From contig JACQYI010000078.1 in assembly GCA_016208305.1 (NCBI GenBank), positions 1 to 64,000 on the forward strand: a stretch of DNA of 64,000 bases, written 5' to 3'. The notes beneath the pieces were generated by a model. It did not search any database and was not told the origin of the DNA. It saw nothing but the letters and a program-made list of their open reading frames with translations. The translations under genes and the position numbers were made by a program. Positions 25,719 through 35,926 of the stretch are shown piece by piece (the first letter of the stretch is position 1; each line of letters begins with the position of its first letter). The stretch is from Oscillatoriophycideae cyanobacterium NC_groundwater_1537_Pr4_S-0.65um_50_18 (GTDB lineage: Bacteria; Cyanobacteriota; Cyanobacteriia; Elainellales; Elainellaceae).

Positions 25719-26513
25719 TTAAAGCTTTGCCTGAGCTTGCAGAATGAATTTTGCCAGTTCGCAAAATCCCTCGACTTCAGGGGCTTGCGTGATGTAAGCA
25801 GGCTGATGTGCCAGTTGTGTGGCAAAGTCTCTGACGTTTGCGACGCCAACGGAGAGAGGAAACCGCTCCCCATCAAACAAACTCTCATCATTGGGGCTGT
25901 CGCCCACGGTGACAATTTCGGTCGGCTGATAATTTGGGAAATAGCGGTTCAGGGCTTTACTGAGTCCGATCGCTTTGTCCTGATGCAGCGGCTTAATGTG
26001 ACATTGGACGGTGCTATAAGTAAATCCTAATCCCTCTGCCAGACAGCGATCGCCCATAGCACGAAGCTCTGCAAGACCCAGCCCAAACACATCAAATGTC
26101 CAGTCGGTCAGGCGAAATCGATTGTCTACAGACTCTTGAATCTGCGGAAATTCGGCGCGTAGCTTATCAAACATTTCGGCAAGACGCTGCCGATGGTTAG
26201 AATCGATCGCGCCTAAAAATTCTGGCTCTGCGCCATTTCTATAGGGTGAAAAAGCGTCGTGCTCAGCGCTACTCCGAAAGAGAATGCCCCCGTTTTCGGC
26301 GATCGCACCTACCACAGGTAAGTAGCTAGCAATGCCGTTGACCCACCCTGCCGATCGTCCGGTAATAATGAGCACCTGAATACCAACCTGGGCTAAATCA
26401 GCGATCGCTTGCAGCAGAGCCGGCGTAAATTTTCCCTGCTGTGTCAGCGTGCCATCCATATCGGTAGCGACGAGACGAATCGATTGGAAAGCCTGAAGTT
26501 TCAAAGGCTGCAT
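25719..26513 (-). CDS. HAD-IIB hydrolase (sugar-phosphate phosphatase type)
   Basis: About 264 residues. HAD motif I is VATDMDGTLTQQ near residues 14-25, motif II the threonine in VLIITGRSAGW, motif III the lysine in HIKPLHQDKAIGLS near residue 184, and motif IV TVGDSPNDESLF near residue 208. The large C2B-type cap between motifs II and III places it in the HAD-IIB group with mannosyl-3-phosphoglycerate and sucrose-phosphate phosphatases; which substrate it uses is not decidable. The ATG at 26513 is chosen over an upstream TTG at 26543. It converges with the GIY-YIG gene. Confidence 0.87.
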   Translation of the reverse strand: MQPLKLQAFQSIRLVATDMDGTLTQQGKFTPALLQAIADLAQVGIQVLIITGRSAGWVNGIASYLPVVGAIAENGGILFRSSAEHDAFSPYRNGAEPEFLGAIDSNHRQRLAEMFDKLRAEFPQIQESVDNRFRLTDWTFDVFGLGLAELRAMGDRCLAEGLGFTYSTVQCHIKPLHQDKAIGLSKALNRYFPNYQPTEIVTVGDSPNDESLFDGERFPLSVGVANVRDFATQLAHQPAYITQAPEVEGFCELAKFILQAQAKL

Positions 26514-26717
26514 TCTTGCTCTCAGTGAATGGACGCAAACCAATCCAGTTGAATGTGATCAACATTGAAATCTTTTCTTGTGATCGTCAGGCTAACTCTC
26601 AACGCGCTCAAGTTGGTGCGTTTCAACGGCATAACGCTCAAGATAAATAAGCCTAGAGAAAAATAAGGCAGAGCTAGAATTCACATCCTAATTTTGCTCT
26701 AGCGAACTTCATCAGAT

Positions 26718-27521
26718 TTATCGGATTTCTAAAAACAAATCAAACAGCGACAGCACAATTTCCACCACGATCAAAATCACTACGTACCATTCCACGCGCA
26801 GACCCGTATTATGCTGAAGCAAATTCAGTACCGTTTCTGCCGTCCGAGAAATTAGATCTAACTTACGCTCTAGTGCTAAATGCCGCTCACGAATCTCGTA
26901 CTCGTTTTCGAGTCGGGCATAAAGCCGCTCTAAATCAGGTGAGGAGTCCCACAGTAATTCTGGCTTGTCAATAATTTCAACCCGTCCGACAATTTTGTGC
27001 TGAATGGTTAATGTCCGGCCAAGCTGCCGGAGTAGCTCTTTACCCCAACGCTCGTCTTTGGTACTGCGTTGCAGGCTGTCAGCAAAAGGTTCAAGTTGGT
27101 CAAATACCTTAGCTGTGCCCCCCTCATAGTGAGCCAGCACCACGCTTTTGCTTAGCACATCTGCCACAATTTGAATCCGTCTAACATCAAACTCTTGCAG
27201 CCAGATTGTGCCATTCTCAACTCTACCGCCTACGTTATCTTGCATTAAGATAGCTTCTTCAGTCTCAGGCGTGGTAAATGGCTCTATGACCAGCGGCTGA
27301 AGGTAAGACAAAAAAGAGGCTTCCTCAACCGGGTCTAATCCAAATAAAACGATGGCTCCGTAGCGAAAAAGCACTGCACAACCCCGATCGCCTGCTCCAA
27401 CCACGAGGGGCAATGTTGCCAAGTAGCCTGTCTTTTCTAATGCCTTTAAGTCCAGTCGCTCTCCCAAAAACAGAGCGCGACCTTTAACCATGACCTTATC
27501 AGTGAAGAGTAATTTCTCCAT
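26718..27521 (-). CDS. RMD1/YagE family (DUF155) membrane-anchored protein
   Basis: A 267-residue protein of the RMD1 family, related to yeast Rmd1/Sif2 and cyanobacterial DUF155 proteins. The signature ALFLGERLDLKALEKTGYL lies near residues 16-34, AVLFRYGAIVLFGLDPVEEASFL near 49-71, and the C-terminal helix-rich part with LYARLENEYEIRERHLALERKLDLI ends in a single membrane segment (WYVVILIVVEIVLSLFDLFL, about 244-263). Its function in bacteria is not established. It faces left and is probably monocistronic. Confidence 0.88.
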   Translation of the reverse strand: MEKLLFTDKVMVKGRALFLGERLDLKALEKTGYLATLPLVVGAGDRGCAVLFRYGAIVLFGLDPVEEASFLSYLQPLVIEPFTTPETEEAILMQDNVGGRVENGTIWLQEFDVRRIQIVADVLSKSVVLAHYEGGTAKVFDQLEPFADSLQRSTKDERWGKELLRQLGRTLTIQHKIVGRVEIIDKPELLWDSSPDLERLYARLENEYEIRERHLALERKLDLISRTAETVLNLLQHNTGLRVEWYVVILIVVEIVLSLFDLFLEIR

Positions 27522-27637
27522 ATTTAAATTATGGACGGTCTTCTCCTGATAAAACAGTGTCTAGCGTAGCCGAAAGCGTTAGTTTAGCCAACTTAGACCC
27601 ATGTCTCAATCCAGATTGGGTAAAACATGGCAAAAAA

Positions 27638-27880
27638 TTATCCGATCGCATCTGTCTTTTTGTTGACTTCAGGCTGATAGTAATCTTGCGTTTGAACCGT
27701 ACCGATTCGATCGCGATCTTGATTGATACAGGCAGGACTTTTGGCATATTGGCAAACCCTTGCCCAAAGAATAGCACGGGTACCTGGAGAGCCAGTGGAA
27801 AACAAGACGCGATCGCCGCCAATCATTTTGACAATCTTGACCTGGCATTTAGGGCAGGTCTGCACTCCAGATTCTGTCAT
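27638..27880 (-). CDS. Small four-cysteine protein, conserved-looking
   Basis: An 80-residue protein beginning MTESGVQTCPKCQ. It has a CxxC pair (CPKC near residues 9-12) and a second cysteine pair in RVCQYAKSPACINQD near residues 42-56, suggesting a small zinc-binding fold. The middle GGDRVLFSTGSPGTRAILWAR looks like a conserved cyanobacterial small protein that I have seen annotated only as hypothetical. A longer frame on the other strand overlaps it but lacks any recognisable pattern. No function can be given. Confidence 0.62.
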   Translation of the reverse strand: MTESGVQTCPKCQVKIVKMIGGDRVLFSTGSPGTRAILWARVCQYAKSPACINQDRDRIGTVQTQDYYQPEVNKKTDAIG

Positions 27881-28307
27881 GGTGAAGCTTCCTTTCTAAA
27901 GAATAAGCCTTTCTAAACAGTAAGCCTTGCTGAGCAATAGAGCTGAACACTGGAACATTGGTTAAGGGATTGTACCCCACGCTTTGCTCTGTGCAAAGCT
28001 CCTAGACGGGCTCTGCATCCAAAATATAATCCGATCATGCCGGACAGAATCGGGCTGCGTCATCCCCCCTAAGAGTACTGAAGAGTACTGAGCAAATCTC
28101 CGTGTCTTTTCGAGTTCAGAGGTGTTTTTTAGATAAGCCTATCGCTTGCATTCTAAAAGCAGATCTGATTTTCGGAAGCCATTTAGCATCAATTACATAG
28201 CCCTTGACCTTCTAGCAGGACAAACACCCGTGATAATAACGATGACCCAAACGGTATGATTGGGCACGCTGGCAAGAGAGCATCTACAATCTCTGTGCCA
28301 GAAGCTT
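27881..28307. other. Divergent intergenic region with a small hairpin
   Basis: A gctttgc/gcaaagc hairpin with loop tctgt lies at 27981-27999, and the 10-base unit 'agagtactga' occurs twice around 28072-28094. Since genes on both sides point away, the hairpin is not a terminator for either of them. No gene is supportable here. Confidence 0.5.
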
Positions 28308-29606
28308 ATGGTTCTTGCTACTTCTGTTATTCCGCCGATCGCTGCTTCCTCGCTTCTCTCTGAAGTGGCAAAGGAGCTGGCAAGCGACCAAAACGCGCTT
28401 CGCATCAAGAAGCTGATGCTGTTTGCCTGTACTCAAAAATGGGAAAACGACTCCCACCGTCTGCAAGAGGTAAATCTCTTAGAGCTGGTAAAGCGCCTAT
28501 TGGCGATCGCCCCTACTCTAGAGCAACTTCAGTCGCGTATTCACGGCATTGCCAACTCTTTGAATAAATCTGCGGAATATACGCTGATAGCCAACGCCAT
28601 CATTAATCGAGTCAGCCGACTATATCTGGAAACTTGTCCTGTGGGGGCAGGGGCAGGAGCTAAAGACTATGAAGCAGTGGCGCAAATTCTAGCCTGTGAT
28701 CCCGATCATTTGCGAATCAAAAAGCTGCTGATTCTAGCCAGCAAAAATATCTGGGAAACGGACGCAAATCGGCTTAACTCTTTGCCATTTCTAGATTTGG
28801 TGCAAGAAGTCCATGACCTGACGCCAACGCCAGAAAGCCTCAAAGCTGTTCTAGACAATTTGGCTAAAACATTGAGCAAAAAAACCGAATATGAGGCGAT
28901 CGCTGAGCGAGTTTGCCTCATTTTTCAGTCGCTTTATTTCATTAACCTGTCGGCTCCAGCTCTGGAGATGCTGGATATTACCTTAACGGAAGGCATTCTA
29001 GAGGCTTCGCTAGGGGCTTCGTCAGAATCTCTACCTGAGCCTTCCTGTGAGGCCATGGCTCAGCCTCAGCAGCCCTATGCTTATATTCGGCAGCAAGCCC
29101 TGCCAGATTTCTTTGATCTGCGGGTCAGTATCATGCAGTCTGCCAACCCGATGCGGGTGAAAATTTTGCTCTTTACGCTAATGCACGAAGTGTTTACGCC
29201 GGGGGCAGAACATGATTCGCTGCTCAAAAATCATGAGCTAGATGATTTACTACAAATCCTTCTGCAAACCCACAAACTGCTAAGTGATCTGGAGTCTAAG
29301 CTGCTTAGTGCGGCTAGATCGCTGCAAGAGTCAGACGAATATGCTCAGGTGGCTCAAGTCCTTTTGCGATCGCTCAAACCTTTCTATACCTATCTACCGC
29401 TCAAGGCGGGTCTGCCAACTTCCGCTGATGAAGGAGCGACCAACATTGTCAGCGTAGAGGCAGGTTTACCCGGCACTACAGAGCCAAATTCTCAGAAGGG
29501 CGATGGCTCTCCCTCGGCTCGACCTGACCATACTTGCCAAGTGCTGACGTTTGAGCGGGCGATTGAAATTTCTGAGCTTCAAGCAGGGGCTTCAAGTCAT
29601 GATTAA
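28308..29606 (+). CDS. Triple helical-repeat protein, unknown function
   Basis: About 432 residues (a TTG at 28260 would add 16). Three repeats of about 90-100 residues are visible: LASDQNALRIKKLMLFAC...WENDSHRLQEVNLLELV, LACDPDHLRIKKLLILAS...WETDANRLNSLPFLDLV, and a more divergent MQSANPMRVKILLFTLMHEV...LLKNHELDDLL. Each continues into a helix-rich segment ending in KxxEYxxIA-like sequence and an aromatic SLY or PFY. I do not recognise a named family. The stop overlaps the start of the pentapeptide gene (ATGATTAA), so the two are translationally coupled and may act together. Confidence 0.75.
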   Translation: MVLATSVIPPIAASSLLSEVAKELASDQNALRIKKLMLFACTQKWENDSHRLQEVNLLELVKRLLAIAPTLEQLQSRIHGIANSLNKSAEYTLIANAIINRVSRLYLETCPVGAGAGAKDYEAVAQILACDPDHLRIKKLLILASKNIWETDANRLNSLPFLDLVQEVHDLTPTPESLKAVLDNLAKTLSKKTEYEAIAERVCLIFQSLYFINLSAPALEMLDITLTEGILEASLGASSESLPEPSCEAMAQPQQPYAYIRQQALPDFFDLRVSIMQSANPMRVKILLFTLMHEVFTPGAEHDSLLKNHELDDLLQILLQTHKLLSDLESKLLSAARSLQESDEYAQVAQVLLRSLKPFYTYLPLKAGLPTSADEGATNIVSVEAGLPGTTEPNSQKGDGSPSARPDHTCQVLTFERAIEISELQAGASSHD

Positions 29607-30594
29607 TGCCAACGAACTACTAAAACGCTATGGTGCAGGTGAACTCAGCTTCTGTGGCGAAAACCTCACAGGGGTTAATCTAACGCGCGCGGATTTAATT
29701 GGCATCGATTTACAAGAATCAGATCTTCATAGCGCTGTTTTTGTTTTGGCTTATCTCAACCGTGCCAAGTTGACCAAAGCTAACTTGATGGCAACTCGCT
29801 TGGGCGGCATTAACCTCAGCCAAGCCAATCTCGTTCGTGCCAATTTGCGGGATGCCGATCTGCACGGAGCCATTCTTCAGGGTGCCGATCTGCGTAGCGC
29901 CGACCTTACCCTGGCTAACTTGCTGGATGCTAATCTGATCGATGCTGATCTCCGCAACACCAACCTGAGTGGAGCCAACCTGACCGGAGCCTGTTTGCGG
30001 GGTGCCAATCTGCGTGAAGAGAACCGCAAGTATTCTGCCAATTTACGAGGAGCCACCCTGAGAAAAGCCGATTTGCGGGGTGCCAATCTGACCGGAGCCG
30101 ATCTGGCGCGGGTTGATTTACGCGGTGCTAACCTCAGCGAAGCCACCTTGCGGGGGGCAGATCTTAGCGGAGCAGACCTGACGGAAGCGACCCTCAAAGG
30201 CACCACACTCACTGAAGCCAACTTGGCGCGTGCTGTCTTGCGGGGCACTAATCTTATGAATGCGAAGCTAGAGCGTGCTGATTTGACAGAAGCCGACTTA
30301 GCCAGTGTTAACTTGCAAGGCGCAACCCTGGCAGATGCCAAGCTGATTCGAGTGCATCTGGCAAAAGCCAACCTAACACGCGCTCGACTGAATCGGGCTG
30401 ACCTCAGCCGCGCCAATCTCTGGGGAGCCTCACTCCGCGATGCTCACCTCATCGAGACTTATCTAGCCAGAGCAAATTTTACCAATGCTGATTTGACCAA
30501 TGCCAATCTGGTACGAGCAGAAATGAGCAGCGCTAATTTAACAGGGGCAATCTTGACGGGCGCAACCCTGCCCGACGGACGAATTCAACCCTAG
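29599..30594 (+). CDS. Pentapeptide-repeat protein
   Basis: About 331 residues, almost entirely tandem A(D/N)LXX pentapeptides from LTGVNLTRADLIGIDL to SSANLTGAILTGATL, which form a right-handed quadrilateral beta-helix. A short N-terminal capping segment (MINANELLKRYGAGELSF) precedes the coils, and a brief break (REENRKYSANLRGA) occurs near residue 140. There is no signal peptide, so it is cytosolic. The ATG at 29599 overlaps the preceding stop by eight bases and fits the capping segment; an in-frame start at 29551 is less likely. Its partner is probably the upstream repeat protein. Confidence 0.92.
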   Translation: MINANELLKRYGAGELSFCGENLTGVNLTRADLIGIDLQESDLHSAVFVLAYLNRAKLTKANLMATRLGGINLSQANLVRANLRDADLHGAILQGADLRSADLTLANLLDANLIDADLRNTNLSGANLTGACLRGANLREENRKYSANLRGATLRKADLRGANLTGADLARVDLRGANLSEATLRGADLSGADLTEATLKGTTLTEANLARAVLRGTNLMNAKLERADLTEADLASVNLQGATLADAKLIRVHLAKANLTRARLNRADLSRANLWGASLRDAHLIETYLARANFTNADLTNANLVRAEMSSANLTGAILTGATLPDGRIQP

Positions 30595-30766
30595 ACACAT
30601 GGCATAAACTCGGATGGCATAACTTCGTCTTCTAAATTCATCAACCTTTAAGGCTTAAGGAATGCAGTAGGTGCTCCTAGAAATATGCTAACTAGGACGG
30701 CAGTTGCTATATCTTGAAGATCTGCGACTAGACCTATTGCCTCCGCCAATTTGGTTGGTACTTTTT

Positions 30767-33700
30767 GTGACTCGGAAACGTTTATTTCAATGGGTAACTG
30801 CACTGCTGGGCTTGTGGCTGCTGCTAGATCTGGTATCTCGCTTGGGCGCTGAAATGCTCTGGTTTCAGGAAGTGGGTTATCTTCCAGTCTTTTGGCTTAA
30901 ATTGCAGACTCGCCTGTTGCTATGGGCTGCTGTAACAGGACTTTCGGCTGCTTATTTATTCGGCAATCTAGCGTTAGCCCAACGATTAAAGTACTCTGAT
31001 ACTTCTACAGATCGCCAAGATGAGGAACTTAGAAAGCTCTCTCTAAGTTCGGTCAAAACAGCTTCAGTTAAAACAGCTTCAGTCAAAACAGCTCTGGCTA
31101 AGACAGTGGTGCAGTCAGGTGTTCTACCGTTTGCTTCATCCCCTGCTTTGGGATTGCGATCGCTCCTCGCCATCTCCCTGGGGTTAAGTGTGTTGACGGG
31201 TTTTTTACTGCTGTATTACGGCCAGCTAGCCGTCTCCTATTGGCAAGAGGGTGCTGTGCTGTCCAGCCCGTTTGTGTTTCGCTTCAATCCTACAAATCTC
31301 TGGCGAACAGCAACAAGGCTCATAGATCAGATAGGGCTGCTCGGTGGAGTCGCGGGCATTGCGATCGCTCTCTTAATTTATCCTCGCGTCTTGTTGAGGC
31401 CGATCGCAGGAGGGTTGAGCCTTGTATTGGGGTGGCTGTTGTCAAAACAATGGGCTGTCCTGCTGCAATATCTGCATTCCACCCCATTCAATAGTTCTGA
31501 ACCCTTGTTTGGGCGAGATATTAGCTTCTATGTCTTTGCTCTCCCAGTTGGAGAATTGGTGGAACTGTGGCTTTTGGGTCTGTTGGTGTTTGGCTGTATT
31601 GCCGTTGCGCTCACCTACCTGCTCTCCGCAGATAGCCTCAGTCAGGGGCGCTTTCCAGGATTCTCTCTGGCTCAACAGCGCCATTTGTATGGGGTTGGCA
31701 GTGGCCTCATGAGTGCTCTTGCTTTGAGCTATTGGCTTAGCCGATATGAACTCCTATACTCGCCTCGTGGGATTGCCTTTGGTGCTAGCTATACCGATGT
31801 TGTCGCTCAACTGCCCATCTACACAGGAGCAAGCCTGCTGGCACTAGCGATCGCGGCCTATTTTCTATGGCGGGCGCTCTTTTGGCAACCAAAGTTTCAT
31901 CGGCACTGGGTCAAGATTGGGCTGGGACTGTTTGGAATCCTGGCTATTGTGGGAGTCATTGTTCCAGAAGCCGTACAATATCTCATCGTGCAGCCGAATG
32001 AGTTGGCGCGCGAACGTCCATTTATTGAGCGAACGATCGCTCTAACCCGTCAAGCTTTTGGGTTGACAGCCATTGACGCCAGCAACTTTAACCCCGAAGG
32101 AAACCTGACAGAAGCGGATTTAACGGCCAATGATCTGACGATTCGTAACATTCGTCTGTGGGATCAGCGACCTTTGCTAGAAACCAACCGTCAGTTGCAG
32201 CAGATTCGTCCCTACTATCGCTTTCCAGATGCAGATATCGATCGCTATACCCTGCAAGCTGATGGTTCACCCCAGCCCCCTGTAACTTCGCCAGAGCCAT
32301 CCCCTAACCCATCCAATGGTTCTACTGAACAGCGACAGGTTCTGATCGCTCCACGAGAACTGGATTATAGTGCTGTACCCCAGGAAGCTCAAACCTGGGT
32401 AAACCGCCACCTTATCTACACTCACGGCTATGGCTTTACGCTGAGTCCTGTCAATACCGTGGGTGCAGGTGGATTGCCAGAATATTTTGTCAAAGATATT
32501 ACGGGAGGTGAGTCTGGAGCGTTAACGACCTCTAGCCCTGCTATTCGAGCCAGCATTCCCATAGGGCAACCTCGCATCTACTATGGCGAAATTGCTAACA
32601 CCTATGTCATGACTCAGACGCTGACGCGAGAGCTAGATTATCCCAGCGGCAGCGACAATACCTACAATGTCTACGATGGTCAGGGAGGTATCAATATTGG
32701 CTCTTGGTGGCGACGGGGGCTGTTTTCGGTGTATCTGCGCGACTGGCCTGTGCTGTTCACCCGTAATTTTTTGCCCAATACCAAGGTGCTGTTTCGACGC
32801 AATATTAGACACCGGATTCAGGCGATCGCCCCTTTCCTGCGCTATGATAGCGACCCTTATTTGGTGTCAGCCAATGTGCAAACATCCAGCGAGAACGATC
32901 AAAATTATCTTTACTGGATTGTGGATGCCTACACAACGAGCGCTCGCTATCCCTACTCTGATTTAGGTAGTGAGGGGATCAACTACATACGCAACTCCGT
33001 CAAAGTGGTCATTGATGCCTATCATGGCTCTGTCAATTTTTATGTGGCTGATCCTAGCGATCCCATTGTTAGGACATTCTCTAAAGCCTTTCCTGACTTT
33101 TTCAAACCGCTCAACGCAATGCCGCCTAGCCTGCGGAGCCATCTGCGCTACCCAGTAGATTTTTTTAAGCTGCAATCAGAGCGATTGATGACTTATCACA
33201 TGACTGATCCGCAGGTGTTTTATAACCGGGAAGATCAGTGGCAGATTCCCAATGAGGTCTATGGCGATGAGACTCGTCCGGTCGAACCATACTATGTCAT
33301 TACCAGCCTGCCCACTGTACCGTATGAAGAGTTTATGTTGCTGTTGCCCTATACGCCTCGGCAGCGGACAAACTTGATTGCTTGGTTGGCTGCGCGATCG
33401 GACGGTGAGAACTACGGCAAACTCTTGCTCTATGTTTTTCCGAAAGAACGGCTAATCTATGGGCCAGAACAAATTGAAGCGCGAATCAATCAAGATCCGG
33501 TCATCTCTCAGCAGATTTCGCTCTGGAATCGTCAAGGTTCACGGGCAATTCAGGGTAATTTGCTTATCATTCCGATCGAGCAGTCGCTGCTGTATGTGGA
33601 ACCGCTCTATTTAGAAGCCGATCAAAACAGTTTGCCAACCTTGGTGCGGGTCATTGTTGCTTACGAAAATCGCATTGTCATGGCACCCACCCTAGAAGAA

Positions 33701-33784
33701 GCCTTGCAAGCCATCTTTAAACCTCAGGTTACTCCAGATGCAACGATTATTCGTCCCGTCGAAGAACCTGCGATCGCAAATTAG
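30767..33784 (+). CDS. UPF0182 family large membrane protein
   Basis: About 1005 residues. The N-terminal third has about seven membrane segments (from [18 protein letters not shown] onward, with the family motif [13 protein letters not shown]), and the rest is a large soluble domain with [36 protein letters not shown] and [11 protein letters not shown]. The family is widespread but of unknown function. The GTG at 30767 gives MTRKRLFQW, close to the usual N terminus; a TTG at 30704 would add 21 residues. Lineage-specific inserts are a 15-base tandem repeat coding SVKTA (31051-31095) and a proline-rich stretch near residue 500. Confidence 0.9.
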   Translation: MTRKRLFQWVTALLGLWLLLDLVSRLGAEMLWFQEVGYLPVFWLKLQTRLLLWAAVTGLSAAYLFGNLALAQRLKYSDTSTDRQDEELRKLSLSSVKTASVKTASVKTALAKTVVQSGVLPFASSPALGLRSLLAISLGLSVLTGFLLLYYGQLAVSYWQEGAVLSSPFVFRFNPTNLWRTATRLIDQIGLLGGVAGIAIALLIYPRVLLRPIAGGLSLVLGWLLSKQWAVLLQYLHSTPFNSSEPLFGRDISFYVFALPVGELVELWLLGLLVFGCIAVALTYLLSADSLSQGRFPGFSLAQQRHLYGVGSGLMSALALSYWLSRYELLYSPRGIAFGASYTDVVAQLPIYTGASLLALAIAAYFLWRALFWQPKFHRHWVKIGLGLFGILAIVGVIVPEAVQYLIVQPNELARERPFIERTIALTRQAFGLTAIDASNFNPEGNLTEADLTANDLTIRNIRLWDQRPLLETNRQLQQIRPYYRFPDADIDRYTLQADGSPQPPVTSPEPSPNPSNGSTEQRQVLIAPRELDYSAVPQEAQTWVNRHLIYTHGYGFTLSPVNTVGAGGLPEYFVKDITGGESGALTTSSPAIRASIPIGQPRIYYGEIANTYVMTQTLTRELDYPSGSDNTYNVYDGQGGINIGSWWRRGLFSVYLRDWPVLFTRNFLPNTKVLFRRNIRHRIQAIAPFLRYDSDPYLVSANVQTSSENDQNYLYWIVDAYTTSARYPYSDLGSEGINYIRNSVKVVIDAYHGSVNFYVADPSDPIVRTFSKAFPDFFKPLNAMPPSLRSHLRYPVDFFKLQSERLMTYHMTDPQVFYNREDQWQIPNEVYGDETRPVEPYYVITSLPTVPYEEFMLLLPYTPRQRTNLIAWLAARSDGENYGKLLLYVFPKERLIYGPEQIEARINQDPVISQQISLWNRQGSRAIQGNLLIIPIEQSLLYVEPLYLEADQNSLPTLVRVIVAYENRIVMAPTLEEALQAIFKPQVTPDATIIRPVEEPAIAN
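31051..31095. repeat. 15-bp tandem repeat, three copies, in-frame
   Basis: Units 31051-31065, 31066-31080 and 31081-31095, all close to 'agtcaaaacagcttc', encode SVKTA three times within a cytosolic or lumenal loop of the UPF0182 protein. Confidence 0.9.
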
Positions 33785-33807
33785 GGTGTTGCAATTCGTG
33801 AGCCTAA

Positions 33808-34776
33808 CTACTCTAAACGCTTTGCAAAAGATAGCTTTGCATGCAGCTTGCGAAATCCAACCGATTCGTAGAGTTTTTGCGCCTGATAGGAATTTTGGGC
33901 GTCTACCCCCAGCAGAGCCGTTTTCATGCCTTTTTCCTGAAGCTTTTGCAGCCCTGCCAGCAGCATAGCGCGCCCCAACCCGCGCCGACGGAAGCTATGC
34001 CTTGTGCCCAAAATATGGATGCCGCCCTCTAAGCAGTTGCGGTGCTGGTTATCTTCTATGTCAATGTGGCAAAAGCAAAAAGCGGCGAATTTTCCATCTG
34101 GTGCGATCGCTACGAGATCAAGTTCTGGCTGGTAATCGGGCTGTGTCAGCCAATGGCTGTGTTCAGCGACCGTGATGGGGTGAGATCCCCAATGATCATT
34201 AAAGCTCTCGTTATGCGCCTCAACCCAGGCCGCTGCATCCGCGACGCCTTGGCTATGAGACAACCTAAAGCCATTGGGAAACTCTGGTTTGTCAACTGGC
34301 TCTGCTAGCGATCGCGCCATGCGAAAAAACTCTCGCTCTAGCTCATAGCCGCAGACTTCGTAAAGCATTCTGCGATTGCGCTGATCTTCGCGACAGCCCA
34401 GATAAAGCTTGGCAGCCAGCCCCCGCTCTGTTGCAAGTGCCTGCATTCGCACCTCGCCCCAGGCAATAATGTCAAATTCTAAACCTCGATCGCGATGGTG
34501 AGGATGAACGTGAAACATTAGCCAACCTGATGATTCAGGCTTGCTAGAGGCTTCAGGCACCCAAAGTTCTGCGATCGCAATCAGCTGTCCCTCTGCATCT
34601 TCCCACAGGCGTAAATCACGCACGGGGTCAAATCCAGGTTCGGCATATTCTGCTCTCAACCCAGATACAGAGTAATAGCGCTCAATGCGATCGAACTTAG
34701 CGCAGATATTGAGCAAATGAGCGATCGATTCTAAATCAGCTTCTCCTACATAGGAGCGCACAATTAGCGTATTCAT
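33808..34776 (-). CDS. Tandem GNAT acetyltransferase
   Basis: About 322 residues with two GNAT-like halves. The first (about 5-150) includes LWVPEASSKPESSGWLMFHVHPHHRDRGLE; the second (about 170-320) has the clearer acetyl-CoA motif GGIHILGTRHSFRRRGLGRAMLLAGLQKLQEKG and NSYQAQKLYESVGFRKL. This arrangement is typical of MshD-like or uncharacterised double GNATs; the acceptor is unknown. The ATG at 34776 is preferred over an upstream start at 34809. It converges with the UPF0182 gene. Confidence 0.85.
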   Translation of the reverse strand: MNTLIVRSYVGEADLESIAHLLNICAKFDRIERYYSVSGLRAEYAEPGFDPVRDLRLWEDAEGQLIAIAELWVPEASSKPESSGWLMFHVHPHHRDRGLEFDIIAWGEVRMQALATERGLAAKLYLGCREDQRNRRMLYEVCGYELEREFFRMARSLAEPVDKPEFPNGFRLSHSQGVADAAAWVEAHNESFNDHWGSHPITVAEHSHWLTQPDYQPELDLVAIAPDGKFAAFCFCHIDIEDNQHRNCLEGGIHILGTRHSFRRRGLGRAMLLAGLQKLQEKGMKTALLGVDAQNSYQAQKLYESVGFRKLHAKLSFAKRLE

Positions 34777-34913
34777 AGGGCGCAAATTAGAGCGAAAAGC
34801 AGTGGGCACAGGTGAATAATGACAGTAAATATGTCTGGCGTTTGGATCAATACAGTGTAAAAAAATAAAGTTTGAAACATGGCTTGCTTTGCCAATCTCT
34901 ATCTTTATTTCAT

Positions 34914-35420
34914 CTATGGCCTCTCAACTTTAAAGAAGAGAATGGGCTTGCCATCTACAAACCTTTTCTCGACTTCTCTCATACCAATCCTCTCTGCAAC
35001 TCTTTGTGAACTTAAATTTGGACGATCGCAGCTTGCCAAAACATACGAATAGCTAAGGTTGCTAAAGCAGTATTCTAGTATTCGGGTTGCAGCCTCTGTC
35101 GCAAAGCCTTTATGGGTGGCATGGGGCAGCAGAGCATATATTAGCTGAGGCTGTTTCTCTTCAAAGAAATACCATAAACCTACGAATCCAATCGTTTCTT
35201 GTTCCTCTTGAGTCTCAACAAACCAAAGACCAAATTTCTTTTCATCAAAGAGCTTTTGGCTCTCCATTAACATCTCTTTAACTTGTTGCAAAGAAAAGAC
35301 TTCGCCATCACACAAGTATTCTCTAACGTAGGGATTAATAAAAATCTGATGCAACAGAGTCAGCTCGCTCTCTAAGATAGGTTTCAAGCGGAGTCTCTGA
35401 GTTTCAAGTATGAGGCTCAT
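34914..35420 (-). CDS. GNAT acetyltransferase, RimJ/RimL-like
   Basis: About 168 residues. It begins MSLILETQRLRLKPI, the usual opening for RimJ/RimL-type N-acetyltransferases, with GFVGLWYFFEEKQPQLIYALLPHATHKGFATEAATRILEYC supplying the acetyl-CoA site and NLSSQRVAERIGM near the end. The acceptor (protein N terminus or small molecule) is unknown. The ATG at 35420 is preferred to 35435. Local base composition looks more AT-rich than in the neighbours, which hints at later acquisition but is not strong evidence. Confidence 0.86.
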   Translation of the reverse strand: MSLILETQRLRLKPILESELTLLHQIFINPYVREYLCDGEVFSLQQVKEMLMESQKLFDEKKFGLWFVETQEEQETIGFVGLWYFFEEKQPQLIYALLPHATHKGFATEAATRILEYCFSNLSYSYVLASCDRPNLSSQRVAERIGMREVEKRFVDGKPILFFKVERP

Positions 35421-35435
35421 TTCATCTTTTCGCAT

Positions 35436-35926
35436 TGAACTTTTCTTCCCCCTTGCCTCTGCGATCGCCGATCACATTCTGTACGCATAGCCCCTAGGTA
35501 CATACTCATACAATATGGGTAGTAGCCTTCGGGCAATGATTTTTCACTAATGATTTTTGACTGTATAAACCGATAAGTAAATCCTATGAGAGCGTACAAA
35601 GCTTCAAATCTGGTTTTCTATCTGTCTGCATAACGCTCCAAAACTTGTTCATTCATCCAAAATTCATTGGATCGATCTAATTATACTACATATACTACAG
35701 ATATTACATGATTGCTTTGATCAAAACTGGGTGGGAGTGATTCCTATTGTGAAGAATGCTTCGACCAAGGCAAAGTACCCTCAAGGGGAATATGCATTAT
35801 TCATCCAATAGCTGATCACACGTTGGATACCTCTAGCGCATTAAAATCGAGCTTGACTGCCTTAAGGTATCGAAAAGCCGGCAGTGTACACTCTCTCAAT
35901 AACCTGAATGAATCCGAAAGGGATGT
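35436..35926. other. Gene-free, AT-rich stretch
   Basis: These 491 bases lie between divergent genes. I see no gene, tRNA or strong hairpin. Promoters for the GNAT gene (leftward) and the dsRBD gene (rightward) should be here. Confidence 0.4.

Noticed and set aside
29877-30416. 179-codon frame antisense to the pentapeptide gene
   Set aside because: It is a mirror of the repeat composition of the real gene.
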